A DNA stretch of 37,606 nt from an uncultured Arenicella sp. (GTDB lineage Bacteria; Pseudomonadota; Gammaproteobacteria; Arenicellales; Arenicellaceae). The stretch lies in the NCBI GenBank assembly GCA_937974565.1, contig CALJWL010000067.1, positions 1-37,606 on the forward strand, given 5' to 3'. The position numbers and the translations under genes were made by a program. Positions 17,631 to 26,533 of this stretch are shown in pieces. The notes beneath the pieces are model-generated. The model was not told the origin of the DNA. It saw only the letters and a program-made list of their open reading frames with translations, and did not search any database. Every line of letters begins with the position of its first letter. Position 1 is the first letter of the stretch.

Positions 17631-18587
17631 ATGAGCCTTTTAACCGTACTTTCATCGTTCATAGCCATACCGCATGAAAAGCATAAGAAATCGAAACTCA
17701 GGTCAACCAATACCCGTGTTTTAGGTTTTTTACCGCCGCACAGAGGCTTCGCTTATCGCCACAAAGGGATAGATAGAGGTTTTACTAAACTCGCTGTCTT
17801 AGTATTGTCAGCGGTGATTATAAGCGGTTGCTCATCAAAGCGAAAAAACAGTGGCATTAACCAGAGCCTCGCACAACAGCAGGTCCAAGAGTTGTATTCC
17901 AAAGCAAACAAAGCGCTCAGTGCTGGTAACTACTCTTTTGCAATTGACCATTATCGCGCATTGGAAGCCGCCTTCCCATTTGGGGAATACACTGAACAAG
18001 CAAAGTTGGATATGATTTTTGCCTTCAACAAAACTCAGCAACCTGAAAAAGCAATAGAGGCCGCCGACAACTTTATCTCTCTATACCCAACACATAAAAA
18101 TGTCGACTACGCCTATTACATGAAAGGCGTTGCAACTTTTGAGAAAAAAGCAGGCCGTATAGATCGGTTTATCAAAGGCAGTAAGGGCTCAGTACGCGAC
18201 CCTAAACCTTACAAAGACTCAATGGATGCCTTTGAAGAGCTGTTAAAACGTTACCCTGACAGTAAATATGCCAACGATGCTAAACAGAGAATTGTCTATA
18301 TACGCAATGCCTTAGCCGAACGTGAATTGGCCGTAGCGCAATTTTACTTTGACAATCGAACCTACGTAGCGGCGGTCAATCGCTGTAAACACATTGTTTA
18401 TCGCTTTGAGACTTCCCCAGCCGTCGAAGGCGCGCTTAAACTAATGGAGAAGGCCTACGTCGAAATGGGCTTAACGGATTTGGCCGAAAGCACGCATGAG
18501 GTGTTGTTGGCAAATTTTCCAGAAAACGAAAAAGGCATTTATAAGAAAAAGAAAAGCCTTTTTGACCGACTTAATCCATTTAGATAA
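17631..18587 (+). CDS. bamD: outer membrane assembly lipoprotein BamD
   Basis: Essential lipoprotein of the BAM complex that inserts beta-barrel proteins. A hydrophobic signal segment ends in the lipobox IISGC (Cys at 17829-17831), followed by TPR-like repeats. The recognisable BamD core runs from ALSAGNYSFAIDHYRALEAAFPFGEY to YMKGVATFE and DSMDAFEELLKRYPDSKYA. The start is unclear: the nearest canonical codons (ATG 17631, TTG 17604) leave 66 or more residues before the lipid-modified Cys, while typical BamD signal peptides have about 20. A TTG, GTG or ATG is absent between there and the signal segment; an ATA at 17769 sits where a start would be expected. It ends inside the first copy of a 27-bp tandem repeat. 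Confidence 0.93.
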   Translation: MSLLTVLSSFIAIPHEKHKKSKLRSTNTRVLGFLPPHRGFAYRHKGIDRGFTKLAVLVLSAVIISGCSSKRKNSGINQSLAQQQVQELYSKANKALSAGNYSFAIDHYRALEAAFPFGEYTEQAKLDMIFAFNKTQQPEKAIEAADNFISLYPTHKNVDYAYYMKGVATFEKKAGRIDRFIKGSKGSVRDPKPYKDSMDAFEELLKRYPDSKYANDAKQRIVYIRNALAERELAVAQFYFDNRTYVAAVNRCKHIVYRFETSPAVEGALKLMEKAYVEMGLTDLAESTHEVLLANFPENEKGIYKKKKSLFDRLNPFR

Positions 18588-18655
18588 AGAGTCATTAACT
18601 GTCCATTTAAATAAAGAGTCATTAACGGTCCATTTAAATAAAAAGTTATTAACGT
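18576..18655. repeat. 27-bp tandem repeat, three copies, starting inside bamD
   Basis: Copies lie at 18576-18602, 18603-18629 and 18630-18655, each beginning CCATTTARATAAA and ending near TTAACNGT. The first copy includes the last bamD codons and its TAA, and copies two and three follow in the untranslated region. Copies one and two differ at only two positions; the third has diverged more and is one base shorter. Confidence 0.9.
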
Positions 18656-19061
18656 AATTTGCGCTAACTGGGTTCTGATTTAATCGGATTCAGCAATCGT
18701 CTCATTGAAACACGGACACCCATGTTTGACAGTTATCGCCTGACTGTCAAACATGTGAACAATGATAAACCGGCCCACTTCTCCACTCATTGATTTAAAA
18801 CACAAAAAGTAAAATTAAATCAAAAGTTTATTAGCAAATTCTCATACTTAACCAAAAGATTTAGCACACCAACCAGTAAACAATCTGATTGTGATATAAA
18901 GGAAACCACACATTAGTTGAACGAATTTAACTTGACACCAGTTAATCTGGCTCACATAGAACCTACAATTATCAAGCTTGCATCACGTTACCCCTTCAAG
19001 GGCTCTGCTAGTATTTAGCATTAGACTATTACCGACCTATTTTTAGGCAGGATTTAGACAC
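18588..19061. other. intergenic region between bamD and the DedA gene
   Basis: 474 bases, AT-rich, no reading frame of note. It contains the tail of the tandem repeat, the 13-bp perfect inverted repeat at 18721-18755, and a TTGACA at 18932-18937. The TTGACA is followed by weak -10 candidates (CATAGA 18955-18960, TACAAT 18964-18969 at too long a spacing), so a promoter for the DedA gene is possible but not clear. Confidence 0.5.
18721..18755. repeat. perfect 13-bp inverted repeat downstream of bamD
   Basis: CATGTTTGACAGT at 18721-18733 and its exact complement at 18743-18755 surround a 9-base loop. No T-run follows on either strand, so it is not a classical intrinsic terminator. It could stabilise the bamD mRNA end, act in termination with Rho, or bind a protein. 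Confidence 0.8.
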
Positions 19062-19577
19062 ATCGAAAACGTTGTCACCGCGTGGTTAAGAGACAACCAA
19101 GCTTATGCGCCACTGATTATATTGTTGATTGCGTTTTTAGAAGCCTGTGTCGGAGTGGGCTTATTGGTTTCGGGCACAATACTCTTATCCGTTTGCAGCT
19201 ATCTGTACGTAGAACAGATTGTCGGCCTAGAACAACTGATGCCATGGGCTTTTGCTGGCGCGGTCCTTGGCGATCATTCTGGGTACTATATTGGCAAATT
19301 TTTCGGTCCGTTTTTTCATGACACTTGGCTGCCTAAAAATCAAAGCGAACGCATTAAAAAAATAGAACGGCGCATTATTCAGTATGGCAGTTTCACTATT
19401 TTTTTGGGCCGTATCATGCCCCCCATACGCAGCCTCGTTCCATTACTGATAGGCGTCAGCGGCATGCCTAACTCTAAATACACCGCCTATGATTTACTCG
19501 CCTGCTTAATTTGGTCGTTAATGCTAGGTATCTTGGTTGTTGGGATAGATAAACTTTGGCACCTTGGAAACCTTTAA
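19062..19577 (+). CDS. DedA family membrane protein
   Basis: Inner-membrane protein of the DedA/SNARE-associated (VTT) family, whose members are implicated in lipid flipping and envelope homeostasis. Seen are an N-terminal half-hairpin (FLEACVGVGLLVSGTILL), GAVLGDHSGYYIGKFFG (the family's G-x-x-x-G-D segment), the FLGRIMPPIRSLVPLLIGVSGM motif with its conserved Arg residues, and a C-terminal hydrophobic helix. The coding similarity extends upstream to IENVVTAWLRDNQAYAPL, where the only codon at the expected start is ATC (19062-19064). The frame is closed by a TAG at 19044. The first canonical start is TTG at 19122, which would remove about 20 family-like residues. It is not obviously co-transcribed with bamD. 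Confidence 0.83.
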   Translation: MENVVTAWLRDNQAYAPLIILLIAFLEACVGVGLLVSGTILLSVCSYLYVEQIVGLEQLMPWAFAGAVLGDHSGYYIGKFFGPFFHDTWLPKNQSERIKKIERRIIQYGSFTIFLGRIMPPIRSLVPLLIGVSGMPNSKYTAYDLLACLIWSLMLGILVVGIDKLWHLGNL

Positions 19578-19754
19578 TTATACAAACTCACACGACCTGC
19601 CAACAAAAAATGCGACCTTTACTCAAGTAAAAACATCATGGATAAGTAGCTAAAGAAACACGCCACTGAGTAATGTTGCCGATCGTACTTATCAATGTCG
19701 GCTTTTGTTATTGTATTTTGCATGAGTGGACACTAAAAATCGAACGGCACCAAA

Positions 19755-22700
19755 ATGAATACGACCCGCTTTTTTGTTAATAACCCAGCGATTACAGCCT
19801 CAGTGGTCTGCCTTTTAGTGCTGTTAGGTTTCGTATCAGTAACCAAACTCCCCATTCAACTATTACCCACCATTGATCGCCCAGTATTGGGGGTTCAAGT
19901 ATCTTGGCGCGCAGCCAGCCCTCGTGAGATCGAAAGTGAAGTGGTTGACCCGATTGAGCGGGAGTTGCGTGGTATTGCTGGAATGACCGATTTGATCTCG
20001 TTCTCAAACTCGGGCAATGCTTTCATCAATCTCGAATTCGCTCTCGGCACAGACATGGATCAAACTTTTACCGAGGTTGCCAGCCGATTACAGCGCGTGA
20101 GAGGCTTACCAGCCGACGCTCAACGACCACAAATTTCCAGAAACGGGGGCGGAAATTCAGCGGAGTCATTGATATTTTTATTCGTACAACGAACGGAAGA
20201 TTCCAGTATTCCACTTAATGAGCTGCAAGATTTCGTAGAAAACAATATTGCACCGGAGTTTGAAGGCATTGAAGGCGTTGGTGGCATTGATGTTAATCAA
20301 AACGGTGGCAGCCATGTAATATCAGTAAAATTTGACCCATTTATCGCTGCTCAGTTGGGGCTCTCAATAGAAACGATTATTGCCAACATAAATCGTTCTA
20401 ATGATGTTAGCGGGGGCTCCGTGGGGGTGGGTCGTCGAGATTTCACCTTGCGCTTTGAAGGGCGATACCAAGCGAATCAACTGGAAGACACCATTATTGA
20501 CTGGCGCAATGGCGCACCGATACGCTTAGGTGATATTGCCACGGTTGTGGTTGGCCCTGATGAAGCACGTGGTGTGGTGTATCAAAATGGCAATCCAGCT
20601 CTGGGGATGCGGCTGTTAAGAGAGCCAGGTGGTAATACATTACAGGCCATCGACAACGTTCTAAAGCGGATGAACGAACTGAATGCATCGTTAACCCCCA
20701 CTTACGGAGTAACGATCGAGAAGAGCTTTGATCCTTCGGTTTTTATCCAACGCGCAATAGGTTTACTTACCGGAAACATGGGCATTGGTATCGCGCTTGC
20801 GGTTGGTTGTCTCTGGTTATTTGTACGGCGATTAAGAGCAACGTTAATCATCGCCGCATCAATTCCTATTTGCCTGCTCGCCACTTTTGTGGTGCTTAAT
20901 ATTTTCGGCCGTACGATTAACGTCATTTCCCTTGCCGGCTTGGCTTTTGCCACCGGCATGGTGTTGGATGCCGCAATCGTAATGCTGGAAAACTTTGTGC
21001 GAAAAATTGACCAAGGTGAGTCATCCACTTCGGCCGCTCTATCATCGGTGCAACAGATAGGCGGTGCCCTGCTGGCGTCCACTGTGACTACCGTGGTTAT
21101 TTTTGTGCCCATCGTCTTTTTCGAAGACGTTGAGGGCCAATTGTTTGCTGACCTCGCACTGACCATTGCCATTGCCGTTGTCTTCAGTTTCTTAGTTGCC
21201 CTTTTTTTGCTGCCCGCAGGTGCCGCACATTTAATTCGGCACCAAAAACAGCCTTCAGATGAGATCAAAAAAGATCCTTGGCACATCATAACCGCACGCC
21301 TGATGTCTCTTACTGATAGCACGAAAAAGCGCTATGCATGGATCCTCAGCCTCACCTCTGTGCCTCTGCTGTTAGGTTGGTTATTATGGCCACAACTGAA
21401 TTATTTACCACCCGTTAAGCGTGACGCGGTGGATGCATTTATCTCTTTTCCTTCGGGTGCCAGCCCAGATATCGTGCGCGATGAGTTTGCCAAGGTTGTA
21501 GTTGATCGTCTAGCTCCGTACTTGCGTGGTGAAAAAGAACCCGCTTTACGAAATTACTACCTCTTTACAGGCCCCTGGGGCGGCAATGTGGGGATTCGTG
21601 TAAAAGACCAATCCCGTGTGGATGACATGGTGGCAATCGCGAACAACGAGATTTTGACTAACATTCCAGACGTTAGAGCTTTCGCGCAACAAGGCAGCTT
21701 ATTTGGCCGTTTTGGTGGTGGTGCCAGCATTCGCTTGAATTTACAATCAACTGACTTCGCTCAGCTAAGCACCTCAGCATTAGAAGTTGCTGATATTGTG
21801 CGTGCTAACTTACAAGGTGGCCGAGTCAACCTAAACCCTGATCCACAAGTGGTCAGACCAGAATACCGTTTATTACCTGACGATAGGCGTTTAGCCGAAG
21901 TCGGCATGACGCGCGAGTCTCTTGCTCGAACCATCAGGGCTTATGGCGACGGGTTGTGGCTGGGTGAATTTTTTCACCAAGATTCACGTCTAGACATCTT
22001 GCTTAGAACCGAGCAATGGACCACCCCAGAACAACTTGAAACCATGCCTGTTGTAACCCCCTCAGGGGCGATTATTCCGTTCGGTGATTTAGCCAACATC
22101 GAACGCGGTGTGGGCCCTAATCAGGTGTTCAGACTGAATGCCAAACGCACAATCGCGTTAAATATCAATGCTCCTGAAGGCATGCCTTTGGGACAAACGA
22201 TTGAAATTTTGAAGTCATTAGAGCCTCAAATTCGCGCCGTGGCACCGCAAGACGTAAGCATTCTTTACGGCGGCGACGCAGACTCACTGTCAAGAGCCAT
22301 AGGCAACCTTAGCGGTAACTTCGCGTTGGCTATTTTATTATTATTTCTGGTCATGGCTGCATTGTTCAAATCCGCCAAGGACGCAGCATTGGTTTTAATA
22401 TCATTGCCGATGGCCGCGGTTGGCGGCATTGTTGCCGTGCGTTTAATCGATTTGGTTGTTCCTACCCCTTTGGACCTGCTGGGAATGATAGGTTTTATCA
22501 TTCTATTGGGCTTGGTCGTAAACAACGCAATTTTACTGGTGGCTGAAACACGCAGACGAGAACAACTCGGTGATGACAAAACCACCGCAGTACAACACGC
22601 GCTGGAGGCTCGTATACGCCCCATTCTCATGTCCACCTTAACGTCTTTAATGGGAATGTTACCGCTGGTCATTGCACCTGGCGAAGGCAGCGCAATCTAC

Positions 22701-22856
22701 AAAGGTTTAGCAACCGTCATTGTGGGTGGCATGAGCGTTTCAACACTCTTCACTTTGGTGTTGTTGCCGTGTTTACTGCGGCTCGGAAATAATCCTTCTT
22801 ATGATAAGAAACCAGGTTCCAACCGCCTCAACGGTTCAATATCTCTACAGGATTAG
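19755..22856 (+). CDS. RND efflux transporter permease subunit
   Basis: Inner-membrane resistance-nodulation-division pump of 1033 residues, the usual HAE-type length. It has TM1 (FFVNNPAITASVVCLLVLLGF), then two repeats of a large periplasmic loop plus a bundle of membrane helices. The KLPIQLLPTID and VSWRAASPREIESEVVDPIE blocks are typical of the porter domain. The proton-relay positions differ from AcrB: TM4 reads GMVLDAAIVMLEN (D405 kept, A406 in place of AcrB D408), and TM10 reads GLVVNNAILL (N923 in place of AcrB K940). The adaptor gene follows 65 bases later, the reverse of the common adaptor-permease order, and no outer-membrane channel gene is present. The substrate is unknown. Confidence 0.94.
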   Translation: MNTTRFFVNNPAITASVVCLLVLLGFVSVTKLPIQLLPTIDRPVLGVQVSWRAASPREIESEVVDPIERELRGIAGMTDLISFSNSGNAFINLEFALGTDMDQTFTEVASRLQRVRGLPADAQRPQISRNGGGNSAESLIFLFVQRTEDSSIPLNELQDFVENNIAPEFEGIEGVGGIDVNQNGGSHVISVKFDPFIAAQLGLSIETIIANINRSNDVSGGSVGVGRRDFTLRFEGRYQANQLEDTIIDWRNGAPIRLGDIATVVVGPDEARGVVYQNGNPALGMRLLREPGGNTLQAIDNVLKRMNELNASLTPTYGVTIEKSFDPSVFIQRAIGLLTGNMGIGIALAVGCLWLFVRRLRATLIIAASIPICLLATFVVLNIFGRTINVISLAGLAFATGMVLDAAIVMLENFVRKIDQGESSTSAALSSVQQIGGALLASTVTTVVIFVPIVFFEDVEGQLFADLALTIAIAVVFSFLVALFLLPAGAAHLIRHQKQPSDEIKKDPWHIITARLMSLTDSTKKRYAWILSLTSVPLLLGWLLWPQLNYLPPVKRDAVDAFISFPSGASPDIVRDEFAKVVVDRLAPYLRGEKEPALRNYYLFTGPWGGNVGIRVKDQSRVDDMVAIANNEILTNIPDVRAFAQQGSLFGRFGGGASIRLNLQSTDFAQLSTSALEVADIVRANLQGGRVNLNPDPQVVRPEYRLLPDDRRLAEVGMTRESLARTIRAYGDGLWLGEFFHQDSRLDILLRTEQWTTPEQLETMPVVTPSGAIIPFGDLANIERGVGPNQVFRLNAKRTIALNINAPEGMPLGQTIEILKSLEPQIRAVAPQDVSILYGGDADSLSRAIGNLSGNFALAILLLFLVMAALFKSAKDAALVLISLPMAAVGGIVAVRLIDLVVPTPLDLLGMIGFIILLGLVVNNAILLVAETRRREQLGDDKTTAVQHALEARIRPILMSTLTSLMGMLPLVIAPGEGSAIYKGLATVIVGGMSVSTLFTLVLLPCLLRLGNNPSYDKKPGSNRLNGSISLQD

Positions 22857-22921
22857 ACACGCGTGCAGAGCAATAAAAATTTTATTACCCCTATTTATGC
22901 CTCCAATAAAGTAAACAAGTA

Positions 22922-24145
22922 ATGGTTAAGCAACAAAAACAAAAAGTAAATCTTAGGTCTGAATCATCCGAACACTACTTCGATGATGTGGGTGATCAAG
23001 GCTCCTTAGGCCCCAACAATCATCAGACATTATGGAACAAGAGAAATCGTCTAATTACTGTTGGCGTTGTGTTGGTTGTGACCCTGGGTTTATTGCTGGC
23101 CTATCTGTTTGGTGGGTTTAACGCCTCTAATACCGTCAATGCGAGTGACTATGAAATTCCAGCAGCAGTGGTGTCTGTGGCCAAAGTACAACAAACCACA
23201 TTATCACCTAATACCACGCTCCCCGGTACTGTGGTCAGCGTTCGCGATGCTGTAATCGCTGCCGAGACGTCAGGCAAAGTGACGTCTGTTGCGCTTGTTG
23301 GGGATAGCATTGAAAAAGGACAACCCTTGGCCACCATAGACAATAAAAATGCCAGTCAACTCGTAGCGCAACGAATGGCGGAACTGGCAAGGTTAAAAAG
23401 CCTGTATCAGTATCACAAAGACTATTTTACTCGAGTCAATATTGATGACCAACGGTTAGGCATACCCGAAATTGGTATTGCTGAATTACGCTCTAACATG
23501 GAAACAGCCAAAGCCGATGTCGCTCGCGCACAAGCGGCAATGAATGCAGCTGAAACTGACTTACAACGAACCACCATTACAGCGCCTTTCTCTGGTCGCG
23601 TAGTCAGCCAATCAATACAACCTGGTGAATTCGCACAAATTGGTACGTCAGTCGCACGATTAGTCGACATCAATTCGCTTGAAATTAGCGCCCAAGTACC
23701 GGCAGCATTAGTGCAACCTTTGGCATCAGGTACTAAACTAATTGTTAGTGGGTTTGGCAAAGAAGTGTCAGCGCCTTTAAGAGCCTTGGTGCCCGTCGGC
23801 AATCAAATCAGCCGCACTATGGAAGTGCGAGTCAGTTTAGAAACCCCAGAATTTTTGGTCGGTTCACCGGTGCGAGTTACCTTACCCACCGCCGAACCCA
23901 GAGACGTTTTAGCCATACCACGTGATGCGGTAATCCTACGTCCTAATAATCAATACATTTTCGTGGTAGACGCTCAAGGCAAAGCGCACAAGCGCGACAT
24001 CAAGTTGGGTTATGCGCAAGGCGATTTAATTGAAGTGATCGGCAACGTGGCCAATGGAGATACCGTCATTGTTCGCGGTGGAGAACGTTTACGCGATGGC
24101 CAACAGGTCTCTTGGACAAAAGACAAAGCATCAAATACCAACTAA
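22922..24145 (+). CDS. RND efflux periplasmic adaptor subunit (membrane fusion protein)
   Basis: Adaptor linking the RND permease to an outer-membrane channel, 407 residues. About 40 charged cytoplasmic residues precede one membrane anchor (VGVVLVVTLGLLLAYLFGG, about 48-66). There is no lipobox, so it is anchored by the helix. The biotinyl-lipoyl-like domain (LPGTVVSVRDAVIAAETSGKV ... GQPLATID), a helical hairpin with Ala-rich heptads (about 140-205), the second lipoyl half (TTITAPFSGRVVSQSIQPGEF) and beta-barrel/proximal domains (VLAIPRDAVI ... VIVRGGERLRDGQQV) follow in order. It pairs with the permease directly upstream. Confidence 0.94.
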   Translation: MVKQQKQKVNLRSESSEHYFDDVGDQGSLGPNNHQTLWNKRNRLITVGVVLVVTLGLLLAYLFGGFNASNTVNASDYEIPAAVVSVAKVQQTTLSPNTTLPGTVVSVRDAVIAAETSGKVTSVALVGDSIEKGQPLATIDNKNASQLVAQRMAELARLKSLYQYHKDYFTRVNIDDQRLGIPEIGIAELRSNMETAKADVARAQAAMNAAETDLQRTTITAPFSGRVVSQSIQPGEFAQIGTSVARLVDINSLEISAQVPAALVQPLASGTKLIVSGFGKEVSAPLRALVPVGNQISRTMEVRVSLETPEFLVGSPVRVTLPTAEPRDVLAIPRDAVILRPNNQYIFVVDAQGKAHKRDIKLGYAQGDLIEVIGNVANGDTVIVRGGERLRDGQQVSWTKDKASNTN

Positions 24146-24195
24146 CAACACAAACCTCGGATCTAATGTTGATATGTGGCCTCAGTCTAACAGCC

Positions 24196-25197
24196 CTATT
24201 GGTTTTCAAATGGAAACGTTAAACCCAATTGATCTCGTACTTCGTCCATTATTTTCATCACTTTAAGGCTGTTGCCCCAAGTTAACTCTGGACTCTGTAA
24301 CTCTTGTTGTGCAAGACAGCGATGTACCTCAAGGATTTCGGCTTCATAGCCATTAGGTTGATGCGGTAGATACGCTGAGTCTACAACGTTCATATCAGCT
24401 CGCGAGCCAGTGATAAGCTCGGCTGATTCGGCACACCAAAACATAGGTACTTTTATCTTACCTCTAGAGCCGATAATCCAAGCGTCATAAACGGTATCGG
24501 CCAATACAGTTGACGTTAATGTGGCAATTTGACCTTCGTCGTACTGAAGAGTAACCGCCGAGCGTTCATCAACACCCGTGGAACCCAAAGACCCCACTGC
24601 AGAAATAGAGGCAGGGTATTGATCTTGCATTACCCATTGAGAAAAAGTGATTGGGTAAATGCCCACGTCCAATAAAGCACCGCCTGCTAAATTAGGGTCA
24701 TACAAACGGCTTTTCGGATCAAACGGAAAATTGAAACCGAAACTGGCTTGGATCAACTGAATATCACCAATATCGCCATTATCAATCCATTGGCGAATGC
24801 GTTTATAAACAGGTAAAAAACGACTCCACACGGCTTCCATGTAGAACGTGTTGTTATCATCGGCCACCCGAATAACCTCAGTAGCCTGCCGGCTATTAAC
24901 GGTCATCGGTTTCTCACATAACACAGGCTTACCCGCTCGCAAACAAGCAAGGCTTTGTTCAGCATGGCAATTATGCGGCGAAGCGATATAAATCACATCA
25001 ACATTATCATCGTTAATGAGGTCTTGATAGCTTTCAGCCGTATGAAGAAAGCCATTTTGGGCAGCAAAGCATTTGGCTTTTTCTACATCTCGGCTGGCAA
25101 CACTGTATAAAACCGCATCATCAACCTGCCGCAAAGCCGCCGAAAATTTAGCGGCTATGTTTCCCGGAGCAATGATTCCCCAACGTATTTTTTGCAT
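24196..25197 (-). CDS. Gfo/Idh/MocA family oxidoreductase
   Basis: NAD(P)-dependent sugar or dihydrodiol dehydrogenase of 333 residues. The N-terminal Rossmann fold starts IRWGIIAPGNIAAKF, a variant of the usual GxGxxA loop with P in the middle. The family's catalytic EKP motif is at 95-97 (LCEKPMTV). The C-terminal alpha/beta domain begins with GDIGDIQLIQASFGFNFPF and includes GGALLDVGIYPITFSQWVM with the conserved Asp and Tyr. The overall pattern resembles the trans-1,2-dihydrobenzenediol/D-xylose dehydrogenase subgroup. It is convergent with the RND adaptor gene (50-base gap) and lies downstream of the amine-oxidase cluster on the same strand, separated by 281 bases, so it may be a separate unit. 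Confidence 0.9.
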   Translation of the reverse strand: MQKIRWGIIAPGNIAAKFSAALRQVDDAVLYSVASRDVEKAKCFAAQNGFLHTAESYQDLINDDNVDVIYIASPHNCHAEQSLACLRAGKPVLCEKPMTVNSRQATEVIRVADDNNTFYMEAVWSRFLPVYKRIRQWIDNGDIGDIQLIQASFGFNFPFDPKSRLYDPNLAGGALLDVGIYPITFSQWVMQDQYPASISAVGSLGSTGVDERSAVTLQYDEGQIATLTSTVLADTVYDAWIIGSRGKIKVPMFWCAESAELITGSRADMNVVDSAYLPHQPNGYEAEILEVHRCLAQQELQSPELTWGNSLKVMKIMDEVRDQLGLTFPFENQ

Positions 25198-25478
25198 AGA
25201 AATGAGTACTTATTATTTACGCCACATCATGATTATAACGCGTTTTCAGTAGCAAAAATAATGAGGTTAGAAATACGTTTTCCAGCAGCTTGTTAATGAG
25301 TACTTTCAACCTAATAGCCCGATCAGATGGGTATTGATGATGCGACTAACCCAGTCTTTGAAGATATGCAAAACAATCAAAAGAATGGTCAAGGTCAGCC
25401 CTAAAAAGTCGAGTCATCCCGAGTAAGGCTTAACCCTGCATGAGCCTGACATCATCATTTAAGTTCCAGCAATAACTT

Positions 25479-26447
25479 TTAAAAAGACACTTTTTCCATT
25501 GTGTTGATGCTAACGTGTGGCCACTGAATTAGGCCTTTACCATCGGGGCGATCAAAGAAATCCAACATGACAACTTGCGAGTATTGCAAGCGTAACTTTG
25601 GCGAACCGTCTTTATTTTTTTCATCCAACTCTTGTATCCAAAACGTTGAATGCATATTCGTTGCATTTGCCTGTTTGGTTACAAATGGAATATTAACAAT
25701 GCCACCGGTTTCAAAAGCCGTATCCACATGAAGCTCAGTTGTGTGTTTGATGTTCACACCCTTGTTCGCCTCGGCCAACAGCTGATTAGGCACCGTTGGG
25801 TCGAAGAGCTTTTCGAAAGGTTTGTTATGGAAATGATCGTAAGGTGCCAAATAAGGACTGCTCAAAGGCTCATCAAGGCCCGTGATCGGCAAGCCGCTGA
25901 TTTCGGGTATATCGAAAGTTCCATCAATGGCTCGGTGACGCCCTAGTGCTAACACGGAGTCTCCGTGTGGAATTGTGCCCAACCTCGCGATGTCCAAACC
26001 TTCGGTCACGTTATTTGCCATATGCAACCAAAGCCCGGGCTCTCTATGGATAGCTAGGCCTGGCGCACCGGCTTTACCACTATCAGGAAAATCCTGCGCA
26101 GCAATTTGAGTAATCGACTGTGTGTATTCGATGGTTGCTAAGAACTGATCATTATCAGTAGTAACACCGTGTTTGGTGATGCCGCGATTAGGCACGGCCT
26201 TATCAACTATGGTGAACTCCAACTCTTCATTATATTGGTTTAATAGTAACCGATAGTTCAATTTTGATTTTGGCTCGGTGGCAAACGGTAACGCAATCAT
26301 ATTCCACCCATGACCGGGCAGGTCGGGCACATTAGCCCACTTACCCGGCAATAATTGCAGTGGACCAAGGGCATCGTCGCCCTCTTGTCCCATTTCTATA
26401 GTACGACCACTGGCCGCCAAGCGGCGGATTTGTTTAATATCTAACAT
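25479..26447 (-). CDS. conserved protein, putative heme-binding beta-barrel (nitrobindin-like)
   Basis: Soluble 322-residue protein without signal peptide. The segment GPLQLLPGKWANVPDLPGHGWNMIALPF resembles the opening of nitrobindin/THAP4-type heme-binding beta-barrels. LAIHREPGLWLHM and DIARLGTIPHGDSVLALG would be later barrel strands. The C-terminal third (STFWIQELDEKNKDGSPKL, then LQYSQVVMLDFF) looks like a repeated strand set. I believe close relatives are annotated as heme-binding proteins, but this is from memory and the length exceeds single-barrel nitrobindins. It follows the flavin amine oxidase gene after 86 bases on the same strand, so the two are probably co-transcribed. A peroxide- or heme-related role alongside an H2O2-producing oxidase is inference. 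Confidence 0.6.
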   Translation of the reverse strand: MLDIKQIRRLAASGRTIEMGQEGDDALGPLQLLPGKWANVPDLPGHGWNMIALPFATEPKSKLNYRLLLNQYNEELEFTIVDKAVPNRGITKHGVTTDNDQFLATIEYTQSITQIAAQDFPDSGKAGAPGLAIHREPGLWLHMANNVTEGLDIARLGTIPHGDSVLALGRHRAIDGTFDIPEISGLPITGLDEPLSSPYLAPYDHFHNKPFEKLFDPTVPNQLLAEANKGVNIKHTTELHVDTAFETGGIVNIPFVTKQANATNMHSTFWIQELDEKNKDGSPKLRLQYSQVVMLDFFDRPDGKGLIQWPHVSINTMEKVSF

Positions 26448-26533
26448 TGGTAATGCTCCTTATTTGACTTAAAGGGTGCGACTTAAGAACGCCGCCCCCG
26501 AGTGTTTTTTAAGTGTCATGAATGATGTCAAAG

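Noticed and set aside
17441-17710. 89-residue minus-strand frame between rluD and bamD
   Set aside because: Overlaps the bamD N-terminal extension and resembles no family; the divergent bamD/rluD gap is normally non-coding.
20702-21322. 206-residue minus-strand frame inside the RND permease
   Set aside because: Lies wholly under a well-supported 1033-residue gene, has biased composition (many K, T, S) typical of an antisense shadow, and no recognisable motif.
22265-22672. 135-residue minus-strand frame inside the RND permease
   Set aside because: Shadow of the conserved second membrane half; no family features.
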